Made by a program: the position numbers and the translations under genes. From Comamonas testosteroni (GTDB lineage: Bacteria > Pseudomonadota > Gammaproteobacteria > Burkholderiales > Burkholderiaceae_C): a stretch of 64,000 nucleotides of DNA. The stretch lies in contig NZ_KZ984442.1 in assembly GCF_003569915.1 (NCBI RefSeq), positions 178,851 to 242,850 of the forward strand, in the 5' to 3' direction. This document shows positions 51,570 to 59,078 of this stretch, piece by piece (the first letter of the stretch is position 1; every line of letters starts with the position of its first letter). The notes beneath the pieces were generated by a model. The model made no database searches. It was not told the DNA's origin and worked only from the letters and a program-made list of their open reading frames with translations.

Positions 51570-52616
51570 ATGTCTGTTCACTTGCTCAGCAATGCCAATC
51601 TGGATCTGCAGAGCCTGTCTACCGTACGTGCACCTGCCACCCGCAAAGGGGCTGCGTTGCGCCTGGTCTCGACCAAGGATCTAGCCAGAGACGATTGGCT
51701 GGAGGTTCGTCGTACAGGCATTGGTAGCTCCGATGCCGCTACAGCAGTGGGCCTTAACCCTTATCAGTCCCAACTGGAGCTGTGGATGCAAAAGACGGGC
51801 AAGGCTGACTTGCTGCCAGCGGTAGACCCCAACGATGACACCAGCCCCATGTTCTGGGGCACGCTGTTAGAACCCATAGTGGCTGCGCACTACACCAAGC
51901 GCACAGGCAACAAGGTACGCCGTGTGAATGCCGTGCTGCAGCATCCCAAGCATCCCTGGATGCTGGCCAATGTGGACCGTGAGGTGGTGGGTTCATCCGA
52001 GGTGCAAATTCTGGAATGCAAGACTGCAGGCATTCACGGTGCACGCCTTTGGAAGGATGGCGTGCCTGAGTATGTGCAATTGCAGGTCATGCACCAGTTG
52101 GCTGTCACGGGCTACAAGGCTGCAGATGTGGCCGTGCTCATTGGGGGACAAGAGCTGCGCATCTTCCACATTGAGCGGGATGAGGCATTGATTGCCCGTT
52201 TGATCGAGATGGAGCGCGCATTCTGGCAACTGGTAGAAAGCAATACGCCGCCTCCCGGAGATGGCTCTGACAGTGCTGAGAAAGCGCTGCGCTGCCTCTA
52301 TCCCAACAGTGGCGGTGAAGAAGTGGACATGAGTGACAACCCAGAGCTCAATGCCACGTTCGACGCCTTGCTGATTGCACGGGAGCAGCTTGATGCCGCT
52401 CAAAAGCAGGAAGCACGCCTGCGCCAGGCCATTCAGATCCACATGGGCGAAGCAGACAAAGCCACGTTTGCCTGTGGTGGTAGCGTGACCTGGAGGCGCA
52501 GCAAAGACGGGCAAGCCTTCGACACAGCGCAGTTCGTCAAAGACCATCCCGAGCTGTCCAAAGCCTACCTCACCACACGGCCTGGATCTCGGCGGTTTTG
52601 CGTGTATCCAGCTTGA
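51570..52616 (+). CDS. YqaJ-type viral recombinase/exonuclease family protein
   Basis: The 348-residue protein has the lambda-exonuclease-like YqaJ domain. EVRRTGIGSSDAATAVGLNP is the entry motif, FWGTLLEPIVAAHY carries the Glu, MLANVDREV carries the Asp, and ILECKTAG is the Glu-x-Lys catalytic motif. The last third (NPELNATFDALLIAREQLDA) is a coiled region. It is expected to resect DNA 5' to 3' in single-strand-annealing recombination, though no annealing protein of the RecT/Bet type is visible next to it. AAGGAGATTTGT precedes the start. It is flanked by DUF932 and the Cys-rich protein, as in several integrative elements. Confidence 0.87.
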   Translation: MSVHLLSNANLDLQSLSTVRAPATRKGAALRLVSTKDLARDDWLEVRRTGIGSSDAATAVGLNPYQSQLELWMQKTGKADLLPAVDPNDDTSPMFWGTLLEPIVAAHYTKRTGNKVRRVNAVLQHPKHPWMLANVDREVVGSSEVQILECKTAGIHGARLWKDGVPEYVQLQVMHQLAVTGYKAADVAVLIGGQELRIFHIERDEALIARLIEMERAFWQLVESNTPPPGDGSDSAEKALRCLYPNSGGEEVDMSDNPELNATFDALLIAREQLDAAQKQEARLRQAIQIHMGEADKATFACGGSVTWRRSKDGQAFDTAQFVKDHPELSKAYLTTRPGSRRFCVYPA

Positions 52617-52698
52617 GCTGACCATCCTTCCCACATCCATCCCCCTCTCGCTCCCTGTGGCCCATGCCACCGGGAGCTTTCTTTTTTTGGAGCAAAAC

Positions 52699-53733
52699 AT
52701 GATCAAAGGTTTGATGATTACCCCGCCCGTCATTGGCCGAATTTCTATTGGCAAAGTCGTGGAAAAGAATGGCAAGCGCCTGCCAGAGAAAGACGATGAA
52801 TTCACCATCACCACCCAAGTCCAGCAGCGCGGACAATGGGTGCTACACCCGTTGGATGAGGCTTTGCGCCAAAGCCAACCAGATGCCTTCACCGTTGGCG
52901 GCATAAAGGAAGGCGCTGAGCCTTCCGACAGTCAAAGTGAAAGTATTCCCGCACGCAGTGCCAAGCGCACGCTCAAAGACAAGATGGGAGTTCCAGGTGA
53001 AGCGTCTTCAGATGCCAGTACGCCACGGCGCAAGCTGCGCAGCATTCCTGTACGCGTTCTGTTCAATGACCCAGATCTGAACCTGCGGGCCAACTACTGC
53101 ATGTTTGACCGCAGCACAGCGCGTCCTGTCTGCGTGGGTGACGGGGAGAGCTGCAAGCGCGTCACGGATCAAGGGCTGGAGACGATGGAATGTCCCGGTC
53201 CTGATAGCTGTCGTTTTGGGCTGGGTAACTGCAAGCCTTATGGGCGGCTGAACGTCAGCATCGGTGACAGCGATGAATTGGGCAGCTTTGTGTTTCGCAC
53301 CACGGGCTTTAACAGCATTCGTACCTTGGCTGCACGACTGCAGTACTTCGCTGCTGTCTCTGGTGGGCACCTGGCCTGTATGCCGCTGGAGCTCAAGCTG
53401 CGGGGCAAATCGACTACGCAGTCACACCGCGCAGCCATTTATTACGCAGACTTGGTCGTGCGCTCAGGGCTATCGCTCAATGCTGCCATTGGGCAAGCCA
53501 AGGACTTGGCTGCAGAGCGCTTGGCTGCAGGCTTTGACCAGATGGCTTTGGACAGTGCTGCACGCCACGGCTTTGCCAATGGCTGCTTCGAAGACGCGCC
53601 GGATGAAGTCGCTGAGATTGTGGAGGAGTTTTATCCCGATGGCACTCCAACGCTCACTGGCTCTGGCATTGAGGCCGCCGATGATGGCACCCTAAACCGG
53701 CTGCGCCATGGTACGCATAGTCCGTCATCTTAA
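52699..53733 (+). CDS. Cys-rich protein of the 'hydrolase or metal-binding' type, possibly a recombination directionality factor
   Basis: The 344-residue protein has an N-terminal segment (MIKGLMITPPVIGRISIGKV, then EKDDEFTITTQVQQRGQWVL) seen in element-borne Gp3-like recombination directionality factors. A disordered linker (residues about 75-110) follows, then a cysteine-rich module: NYCMFDR, RPVCVGDGESCKRV, MECPGPDSCRFGLGNCKPYG. Six or more Cys suggest metal binding. A C-terminal helical part ends at SPSS. The start at 52699 follows TTGGAGCAAAAC. Family assignment is from memory of similar proteins next to YqaJ genes and is tentative. The final codons overlap the first unit of the 15-bp repeat array. 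Confidence 0.65.
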   Translation: MIKGLMITPPVIGRISIGKVVEKNGKRLPEKDDEFTITTQVQQRGQWVLHPLDEALRQSQPDAFTVGGIKEGAEPSDSQSESIPARSAKRTLKDKMGVPGEASSDASTPRRKLRSIPVRVLFNDPDLNLRANYCMFDRSTARPVCVGDGESCKRVTDQGLETMECPGPDSCRFGLGNCKPYGRLNVSIGDSDELGSFVFRTTGFNSIRTLAARLQYFAAVSGGHLACMPLELKLRGKSTTQSHRAAIYYADLVVRSGLSLNAAIGQAKDLAAERLAAGFDQMALDSAARHGFANGCFEDAPDEVAEIVEEFYPDGTPTLTGSGIEAADDGTLNRLRHGTHSPSS

Positions 53734-53793
53734 AGACCGTGATCGCATAGACCGTAGTGTTTAACACCGTGTATTTGCACACCGTGATGCTTT
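53719..53793 (+). repeat. Five in-phase imperfect 15-bp direct repeats with an ACCGT-like core
   Basis: Consecutive 15-base units read AGTCCGTCATCTTAA, AGACCGTGATCGCAT, AGACCGTAGTGTTTA, ACACCGTGTATTTGC and ACACCGTGATGCTTT, with A-N-N/A-CCGT at fixed phase. Weaker units may continue to about 53823 (GTCACGTGTGC, GCACTGTGG). They lie between the Cys-rich gene and the truncated XRE regulator. Iterons or a multi-site operator are the natural readings; no spacers are present, so this is not CRISPR. Confidence 0.7.
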
Positions 53794-53851
53794 GTCACGT
53801 GTGCAGATGCACTGTGGTCAAGACTGCTACGAATCGTAACCATTGCGCCCC

Positions 53852-54004
53852 ATGGCAAGCAAACCAATGACCGATGCAGACCGCTCCCCCTTGCTCAAGG
53901 CTTTCGGGAATGCCGTACGCGTGTATCGCAAAGCACAGGGATTTTCTCAAGAGGGTTTTGCGCATTACTGCGGCTTGGATTCGTCCTCATACGGCAGCCG
54001 TGGC
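53852..54004 (+). pseudogene. XRE-family HTH regulator truncated at the IS110-type element
   Basis: From ATG at 53852 (MASKPMTDADRSPLLKAFGN) the product is a Cro/CI-type HTH up to YRKAQGFSQEGFAHYCGLDS and SSYG. The expected continuation (GIERGERN...) is missing. After about 54000 the frame enters sequence unrelated to the family and stops at 54115. The junction coincides with the left edge of the transposase-bearing segment. I did not find the rest of the HTH gene on the other side of the element. The intact gene probably regulated the recombination cassette. Confidence 0.7.
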
Positions 54005-55330
54005 ATAGCCACGGCCGGGGTTGGGGGTAACTCGCCTCAAACTGGATTTGAATACGAAAGACTTCCCACTTTCTTGACTCTGTTTGCAGGGCAGTGTCAG
54101 GTACAAAGTAAGTGAAGTTCATTCGTCATTCACTAGGAGCTGTGCCATGCAAACCATCGTCCGTGTCGGTGTGGATATCGCCAAGAATGTGCTGCAAGTG
54201 CATGCGGTAGATGCTCGAGGCAGCGTCGTGACCAACCGCCCAATTCAACGCAGCAAGTTCTTGGCATGGTGCGCTCAATTGCCCGCTGGGTGCTTGGTTG
54301 CCATGGAGGCTTGCGGTGGAGCTCACCACTGGTGCAGACAATTGCAAGGCATGGGTCTAGACGCACGAATGATCGCTGCCGCCTTGGTAACTCCATATCG
54401 CATGCAAGGCAAAGGCGGTAAAAACGACGCCAATGATGCTGCGGCCATCTGTGAAGCCGCTAGCCGCCCGCAGATGCGCTTTGTATCCGTTAAATCCATC
54501 GACCAACAGGGCATGCTGTGTGTGCACCGGCTGCGTGAAGGCTTCAAAGAAGAGCGCACAGCATGTATCAATCGTATCCGTGGCCTGCTCGCTGAGTTCG
54601 GGATTGTCTTGCCGCAAAGCCCCAGAGTGTTGCGTGCGCATTTACATGACATCTTGGAGGATGCCAGCAACGAGATTGCTGGCACAGCTCGCCTTGTGCT
54701 CCACCAAGCATTGATGCACTGGCAGGAACTCGATAGCCATATTCATTGGTGTGAGCAGCGCATCAATGCTCATTACAAAGATGATGAGCAAGTTCAGCGT
54801 GCTGCTGGCATCAAAGGGCTTGGGCCGCTAAGTGCATCGGCTGTTGTGGCCACCGTTGGCGACTTCAAACAATTTAAGAATGGATCCCAGTTCGCCGCTT
54901 GGCTGGGATTAACGCCCAGACAAAACTCCAGCGGGGGTAAATCCAGTCTTGGCTCTATCACCAAGCGTGGTGACAGCTACTTGCGCTCTCTGTTGATACA
55001 GGGTGCTAAAGCCGTCGTTCTCACAGGTAAATACAACCTTGATCCCATCTCACAATGGGCCATAGCATTGAGGCAGCGCAGTGGATGGCAAAAAGCTGTC
55101 GTGGCTCTTGCCAATAAAAATGCTCGCATCCTCTGGGCGTTGATGACACGTCAGCGCAGCTACGAAACCAACCATATCAGTACCAGGCCAAGCGAGCTCA
55201 TCGCTTAAGCCCCAATCCTTAACTTGCCAGACGTGAAATCAAAGATGCAATAGACAGGTCAGACCAGCAGCAGACAAGCTCGCTTGTTGCATTGTGAGTC
55301 CAAGGACATCACGAGATTTGAATGGAGCCC
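54000..55330 (+). mobile_element. IS110-family element (ends approximate)
   Basis: The element carries a DEDD-type transposase gene (54147-55208). The left end is set near 54000, where XRE homology stops; a hairpin CCGTGGC-ATA-GCCACGG lies at 53998-54014. The right end is not clear: sequence to about 55330 has a small hairpin (GCAGACAAG / CTTGTTGC at 55270-55290). IS110 elements typically lack long terminal inverted repeats and target duplications, so this vagueness is expected. The flanking non-coding parts, about 145 bp left and 120 bp right, are candidates for a bridge RNA. Confidence 0.65.
54147..55208 (+). CDS. IS110-family transposase
   Basis: The 353-residue recombinase has the RuvC-like DEDD N-terminal domain: Asp in VRVGVDIAKNVLQVHAVD, Glu in LVAMEACGGAHHWCRQL, and Asp-Asp in GGKNDANDAAAICEAASR. 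The C-terminal Transposase_20 domain with the helix-hairpin-helix (AAGIKGLGPLSASAVVATVG) and SQFAAWLGLTPRQNSSGGKS includes the catalytic Ser region. Sequence style (SRPQMRFVSVKSIDQQGMLC) is that of the IS1111 subgroup. AGGAGCTGTGCC precedes the ATG. The catalytic residues look intact, so the element may be active. Confidence 0.9.
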   Translation: MQTIVRVGVDIAKNVLQVHAVDARGSVVTNRPIQRSKFLAWCAQLPAGCLVAMEACGGAHHWCRQLQGMGLDARMIAAALVTPYRMQGKGGKNDANDAAAICEAASRPQMRFVSVKSIDQQGMLCVHRLREGFKEERTACINRIRGLLAEFGIVLPQSPRVLRAHLHDILEDASNEIAGTARLVLHQALMHWQELDSHIHWCEQRINAHYKDDEQVQRAAGIKGLGPLSASAVVATVGDFKQFKNGSQFAAWLGLTPRQNSSGGKSSLGSITKRGDSYLRSLLIQGAKAVVLTGKYNLDPISQWAIALRQRSGWQKAVVALANKNARILWALMTRQRSYETNHISTRPSELIA

Positions 55331-55606
55331 TGCTGCGCGGTTTGTTTCTTGGGGCGCACACCAAAGTGCAAAACCCCGTCTGTAGATGTGCAGTCTGTTC
55401 CTCGTTTTACGCATCGTGATCACACGGCAGTCAGGTCTATCAAAAAAGAAAACCATCAGCGCTTGCTTTTATGGGAAGTCTCTGTAATGCAACAACGCCG
55501 CCCACGAAAAAAATCGCATCGCATTTCATCGGTAAAAAATTGATCTATTGAGATCGAAAATGATCGATGTCATGAATATTTCATGATCCATTGATAAATT
55601 TCGATC
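55209..55606. other. Intergenic region between the IS110-type element and the phosphodiester operon
   Basis: About 400 bp hold the presumed right end of the element, then sequence with no convincing gene (a 73-codon open frame at 55322 has no family signs), and from 55540 an AT-rich promoter zone with several TCATGA/GATCGA palindromes. Confidence 0.5.
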
Positions 55607-55615
55607 ATGAAATTT
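55570..55615. promoter_or_regulatory. Paired palindromes at the operon start, candidate DeoR operator
   Basis: TCATGAA-TAT-TTCATGA (55570-55586) and AAATTTC-GATCAT-GAAATTT (55596-55615) are perfect inverted repeats with 7-bp arms. The second overlaps the ATG of the HAD gene (55607). A further GATCGAAAATGATCGA lies just upstream. No normal ribosome-binding sequence is seen, so a repressor bound here would block both transcription and initiation. The DeoR protein at 61418 is the natural candidate. Confidence 0.6.
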
Positions 55616-56263
55616 GCAAAACCATTCAAAACTGTCATCTTTGATCTGGATGGCACCTTGCTCGACAGTTGGCCCAGCTTGCAGGCCACGCTGCACGAGG
55701 GCTTAAACAGCCGCACGCTGGATATGCCCTCTCTCAAGCTCGAGTTGAGCGCAGGCATCGCTCCCATGTTGGCACTGGCTGCTCAACAAGCGGATCTTCG
55801 AGGCTCCGAACAAGAAGCAGCGCAAACCCAACTCATGCGCAGCTACCTGAGCCGCTTTGTGCTGAACGCCACCGTGTACCTGGGCGTACCCGAATTGCTG
55901 GCCCGACTGCAAGCTCAAGGCCTGAAGCTGGGCATCTGCACCAACCGCGACCGTGCAAGTAGCCTGCAACTGCTGCGCCACCACCAACTTAGCGATTTTT
56001 TTGAAGCCGTGGTCTGCATCGATGACACACCTTTTCCCAAGCCCAGCCCCGAGCCTTTGCATACCTGTCTGCAACTGCTGGGTGCCACACCATCCGAGAC
56101 CTTGTTCGTAGGTGACTCGGGAATCGACGCCAGCTGCGCACACGCCGCGAAAGTTGCTTTTGCAGCCCATGTACGCGGCTATCACCGCAATATGCATGAG
56201 CTTGAGCCCAGCGTACTGAGGTTTGATGCTTATGAGCAGTTGAACGACATGTTGGAGGCTTGA
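55607..56263 (+). CDS. HAD-family phosphatase (Gph/PGP-like)
   Basis: The 218-residue protein has HAD motif I VIFDLDGTLLDSWPS with the nucleophilic and acid Asp, motif II Thr in LGICTNRDRASS, motif III Lys in PFPKPSPEPL, and motif IV in TLFVGDSGIDASCAHAA. The cap domain is helical, as in phosphoglycolate phosphatase. As first gene of an operon with a phosphodiester-type transporter and phosphodiesterase it probably dephosphorylates the monoester released by the last gene product (for example glycerol 3-phosphate). The stop is 4 bp before the ATPase start. Confidence 0.87.
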   Translation: MKFAKPFKTVIFDLDGTLLDSWPSLQATLHEGLNSRTLDMPSLKLELSAGIAPMLALAAQQADLRGSEQEAAQTQLMRSYLSRFVLNATVYLGVPELLARLQAQGLKLGICTNRDRASSLQLLRHHQLSDFFEAVVCIDDTPFPKPSPEPLHTCLQLLGATPSETLFVGDSGIDASCAHAAKVAFAAHVRGYHRNMHELEPSVLRFDAYEQLNDMLEA

Positions 56264-56267
56264 AGCC

Positions 56268-57353
56268 ATGGCTGACATCCACCTTCGTAGCATTTCTAAA
56301 CGCTATGGCGACACGACCATCCTCGATCAGTTGGACTTACAGATTCACGACGGAGAATTTTTGACCTTGCTGGGTGCGTCTGGCTGCGGTAAATCAACCT
56401 TGCTCCGCTTGCTCGCTGGCCTCGAAGCACCAGACAGCGGTGACATTCAAAGCCAAGGCCAAAGCATGCTGAGCCAAAAACCTGCACAGCGCGATTGCGC
56501 CATGGTGTTTCAAACCTACGCGCTGTATCCACACATGACTGCAGGCGAGAACATTAGTACGCCTTTGCTGATGCGCAAGCTCTCGTTTTGGCAGCGCCTG
56601 CCGGGCATAAAGTACCTCAACCCTTCGGTACGTGCTCTTCGCAACGAGATTGAGCAAGAGGGTAAACAGGTGGCGCAGGTCTTGGGCATTGAGCACCTGT
56701 GGCAACGCAAGCCTTCGCAGTTGTCGGGCGGACAGCGACAACGCGTAGCACTCGCTCGCGCCATGGTACGCAAGCCTTCGCTGTTTTTATTCGACGAGCC
56801 TTTGTCCAACCTCGACGCCAACTTGCGTCAGGCCTTGCGCGCCGAGATTCGCGCGTTGCACCGCAAACTCGGCGTAACCTTTGTGTACGTGACGCACGAC
56901 CAACACGAAGCCATGTCCATGTCTGACCGTGTGGCTGTGATGAAGAACGGAAAGATCTTACAGCTCGACACCCCTGAGGCTTTGTTCAAGCGCCCTGCCA
57001 GCCAAGAAGTGGCGAGCTTCGTGGGCTCACCTCGCATCAATCTGTTGCCGCTTTCTGCGGTGAAGCTGAATGATGGTGTGTTGCCGCCAACTTCGGCCGT
57101 TGTCGTAGGCATTCGCCCGCACCAATTCATGTGGACAACACAAACAGGTTGCTGGAGCGTTTTGGCACAGGTGCAGTCGGTAGAGTACGCGGGCAGCGAA
57201 AAAGTAGTGGTGGCACAAGGCGAGCATCACGAAGCCATGACCATACAAACCGAGGCCACCCAGCCAGTACATGAGACACAAACCGTCACCCTATACATAC
57301 AGCCTTCAGAGCTGATATTTTTTGATGCGCATGGTCGCCGTCTGGAGGCATAA
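56268..57353 (+). CDS. ABC importer ATPase, UgpC/MalK-like
   Basis: This 361-residue CUT1-family ATPase has Walker A GASGCGKST, Q-loop FQTYALYPH, signature LSGGQRQRVALARAM, Walker B LFLFDEPLSNLDANLR and H-loop YVTHDQHEAMS. The C-terminal TOBE domain (from VVVGIRPHQF) is typical for UgpC/MalK. An insertion of about 20 residues (SFWQRLPGIKYLNPSVRALR) sits between the Q-loop and the signature, unusual for the family. It is part of the six-gene operon 55607-61253. Its 2-bp spacing to the permease gene shows co-translation. Confidence 0.9.
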   Translation: MADIHLRSISKRYGDTTILDQLDLQIHDGEFLTLLGASGCGKSTLLRLLAGLEAPDSGDIQSQGQSMLSQKPAQRDCAMVFQTYALYPHMTAGENISTPLLMRKLSFWQRLPGIKYLNPSVRALRNEIEQEGKQVAQVLGIEHLWQRKPSQLSGGQRQRVALARAMVRKPSLFLFDEPLSNLDANLRQALRAEIRALHRKLGVTFVYVTHDQHEAMSMSDRVAVMKNGKILQLDTPEALFKRPASQEVASFVGSPRINLLPLSAVKLNDGVLPPTSAVVVGIRPHQFMWTTQTGCWSVLAQVQSVEYAGSEKVVVAQGEHHEAMTIQTEATQPVHETQTVTLYIQPSELIFFDAHGRRLEA

Positions 57354-57355
57354 GC

Positions 57356-58225
57356 ATGCACATCTCACGTCTGCAAACCTCGCTCATGCTGCTACCCAGT
57401 TTGATCTTGACGGTTTTGCTGCTGCTGGTGCCCATGTGCCTGGTGGCAGTGATGTCGCTGACCGACTGGCAGTTTGGATCCGACCAGTTTGCATGGGTCG
57501 GCCTGGACAACTACCGCGAACTGTGGGACGACGCAGGATTTCGCAAGTCCTTTACCAACACGGTGCACTATCTGCTGTGGGTGTCACTGGGCAGCATCAC
57601 CGTGGGTTTGGTCAGCGCCTTGCTGGTTGAAAGCCATACAAGTTGGCGCGGCTTCTACCGCACGGCACTATTTTTGCCCGTGGCCTCTACCCTCATTGGC
57701 ATGGCGGTGGTGTGGCAGTTCATATTGCACCCCACGATGGGATTGCTCAATCAGTTGCTCGCATTGATTGGGGTCGGGCCCTTCAACTGGCTCAAAGATT
57801 ACGAACTGGCGTTACCAACGTTGGCTGCCATTGGCATCTGGCAAATGTCAGGCTTAGCCATGGTGATGTTTTTGGCGGGTCTCAAAGGTATTCCAGATGA
57901 GCTGCGCCAAGCTGCTTGGCTTGATGGTATGTCACATCCGCTGGATCGCATGTTTCGCCTGACCTTACCTTTGCTCGGCCCCACCATGTTGTTCGTGGTG
58001 ACGATCTGTGCCATTCGCGCCCTACAGGTATTCGACACCGTGCATGTGATGACACAGGGTGGTCCCAACAAGGCCACCGATGTGCTGCTGCACAGCATTT
58101 ACGCCGAAGGATTTGGATTTTTCAAGATGGGCTATGCCTCGGCTATGACGGTCGTGTTTGTGACCGGCATCTTTGTGCTCACGCTTATTCAGCACAAGGG
58201 CATGGAAAAAAGGACGCACTACTGA
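57356..58225 (+). CDS. ABC importer permease, UgpA/MalF-like
   Basis: The 289-residue, six-helix permease opens with SLILTVLLLLVPMCLVAVMS and has the EAA loop GIPDELRQAAWLDGMSHPLD, followed by RMFRLTLPLLGPTMLFVVT. FDTVHVMTQGGPNKATDVLL is the conserved CUT1 segment after it. It starts 2 bp after the ATPase gene and overlaps the next permease by one base (TGATG). Confidence 0.9.
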   Translation: MHISRLQTSLMLLPSLILTVLLLLVPMCLVAVMSLTDWQFGSDQFAWVGLDNYRELWDDAGFRKSFTNTVHYLLWVSLGSITVGLVSALLVESHTSWRGFYRTALFLPVASTLIGMAVVWQFILHPTMGLLNQLLALIGVGPFNWLKDYELALPTLAAIGIWQMSGLAMVMFLAGLKGIPDELRQAAWLDGMSHPLDRMFRLTLPLLGPTMLFVVTICAIRALQVFDTVHVMTQGGPNKATDVLLHSIYAEGFGFFKMGYASAMTVVFVTGIFVLTLIQHKGMEKRTHY

Positions 58226-59070
58226 TGATGGCCGATCCCTTATCCCCCTCCTTGGCCAGCCGCTTTGCGCGCCATGTCGTGTTGATGAGTCTAGCCCTCA
58301 TTTATCTGCTGCCTTTTGTGTGGATGCTATCGATCTCACTCAAGCCCGCGAGTGAGATTTTCGATGCAGGTTTTAACCTCATCCCCCGCGAATGGGCTGC
58401 CTGGGAAAACTACAGCGCAGCGCTCACACGCGTACCGCTGCTGCGATATTTGCTCAACGGTGTGGTGGTGTGCGCTGGCATTTTGGTCGTACAAATTGCG
58501 CTGGCATTTCCGGCCGCCTACTGCTTCGCCAAGATCAAGTTTCGCGGCCATGACCTCGCATGGGGCTTAACCATGCTGTCACTGATGGTGCCATTTCAGG
58601 CCACTGCCATTCCGCTGTACATCTTTTTGTATCACTTAGGTTTGCTCGACAGCTACTCGGCCTTGATCCTGCCCTTCATCGCGTCTGCCTTTGGCATGTT
58701 CATGTTCCGGCAGTCCATCAAAAGCATTCCCGATGACCTCATCCACGCCGCAAGGCTAGATGGCATGGGTGAGTTCGAGTTGGTGTGGCGCGTGCTGCTG
58801 CCGGCCTGCATGCCTACCGTGATCGCTTTTTCGATCTTCTCGGTGGTCTGGCACTGGAACGACTACTTCTGGCCCCTGCTCGTCATCAATACCCAAGACC
58901 TCGCTACACCCCCGCTGGGAACCATGTTCTTTGCCAACGAAGAAGCCGGCAACGATTACGGCCCGCTGATGGCCGGCACGGTACTGATCACCATTCCCCT
59001 GGTTGTTTTTTTCTTGTTCGCGCAAAAGCGCTTTATCGAAGGTGTCACCTTTTCAGGTGTCAAAGCTTGA
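58225..59070 (+). CDS. ABC importer permease, UgpE/MalG-like
   Basis: The 281-residue, six-helix permease carries LVLMSLALIYLLPFVWML-type first helix and the EAA loop SIPDDLIHAARLDGMGEFEL, then VWRVLLPACMPTVIAFSIFS and WHWNDYFWPLLV. A second ATG three bases in (58228) is an equally possible start. It pairs with the preceding permease. Confidence 0.9.
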   Translation: MMADPLSPSLASRFARHVVLMSLALIYLLPFVWMLSISLKPASEIFDAGFNLIPREWAAWENYSAALTRVPLLRYLLNGVVVCAGILVVQIALAFPAAYCFAKIKFRGHDLAWGLTMLSLMVPFQATAIPLYIFLYHLGLLDSYSALILPFIASAFGMFMFRQSIKSIPDDLIHAARLDGMGEFELVWRVLLPACMPTVIAFSIFSVVWHWNDYFWPLLVINTQDLATPPLGTMFFANEEAGNDYGPLMAGTVLITIPLVVFFLFAQKRFIEGVTFSGVKA

Positions 59071-59078
59071 AGGAAGTC

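Noticed and set aside
53719..53793. Possible CRISPR array
   Set aside because: The units are 15 bp, directly abutting and imperfect, with no spacers and no cas genes in the window.
55322..55543. A 73-codon plus-strand frame between the IS110-type element and the HAD gene
   Set aside because: It has no ribosome-binding sequence and no domain, and the Arg/Lys-rich end arises from AT-poor to AT-rich transition. It also does not continue the interrupted XRE gene.
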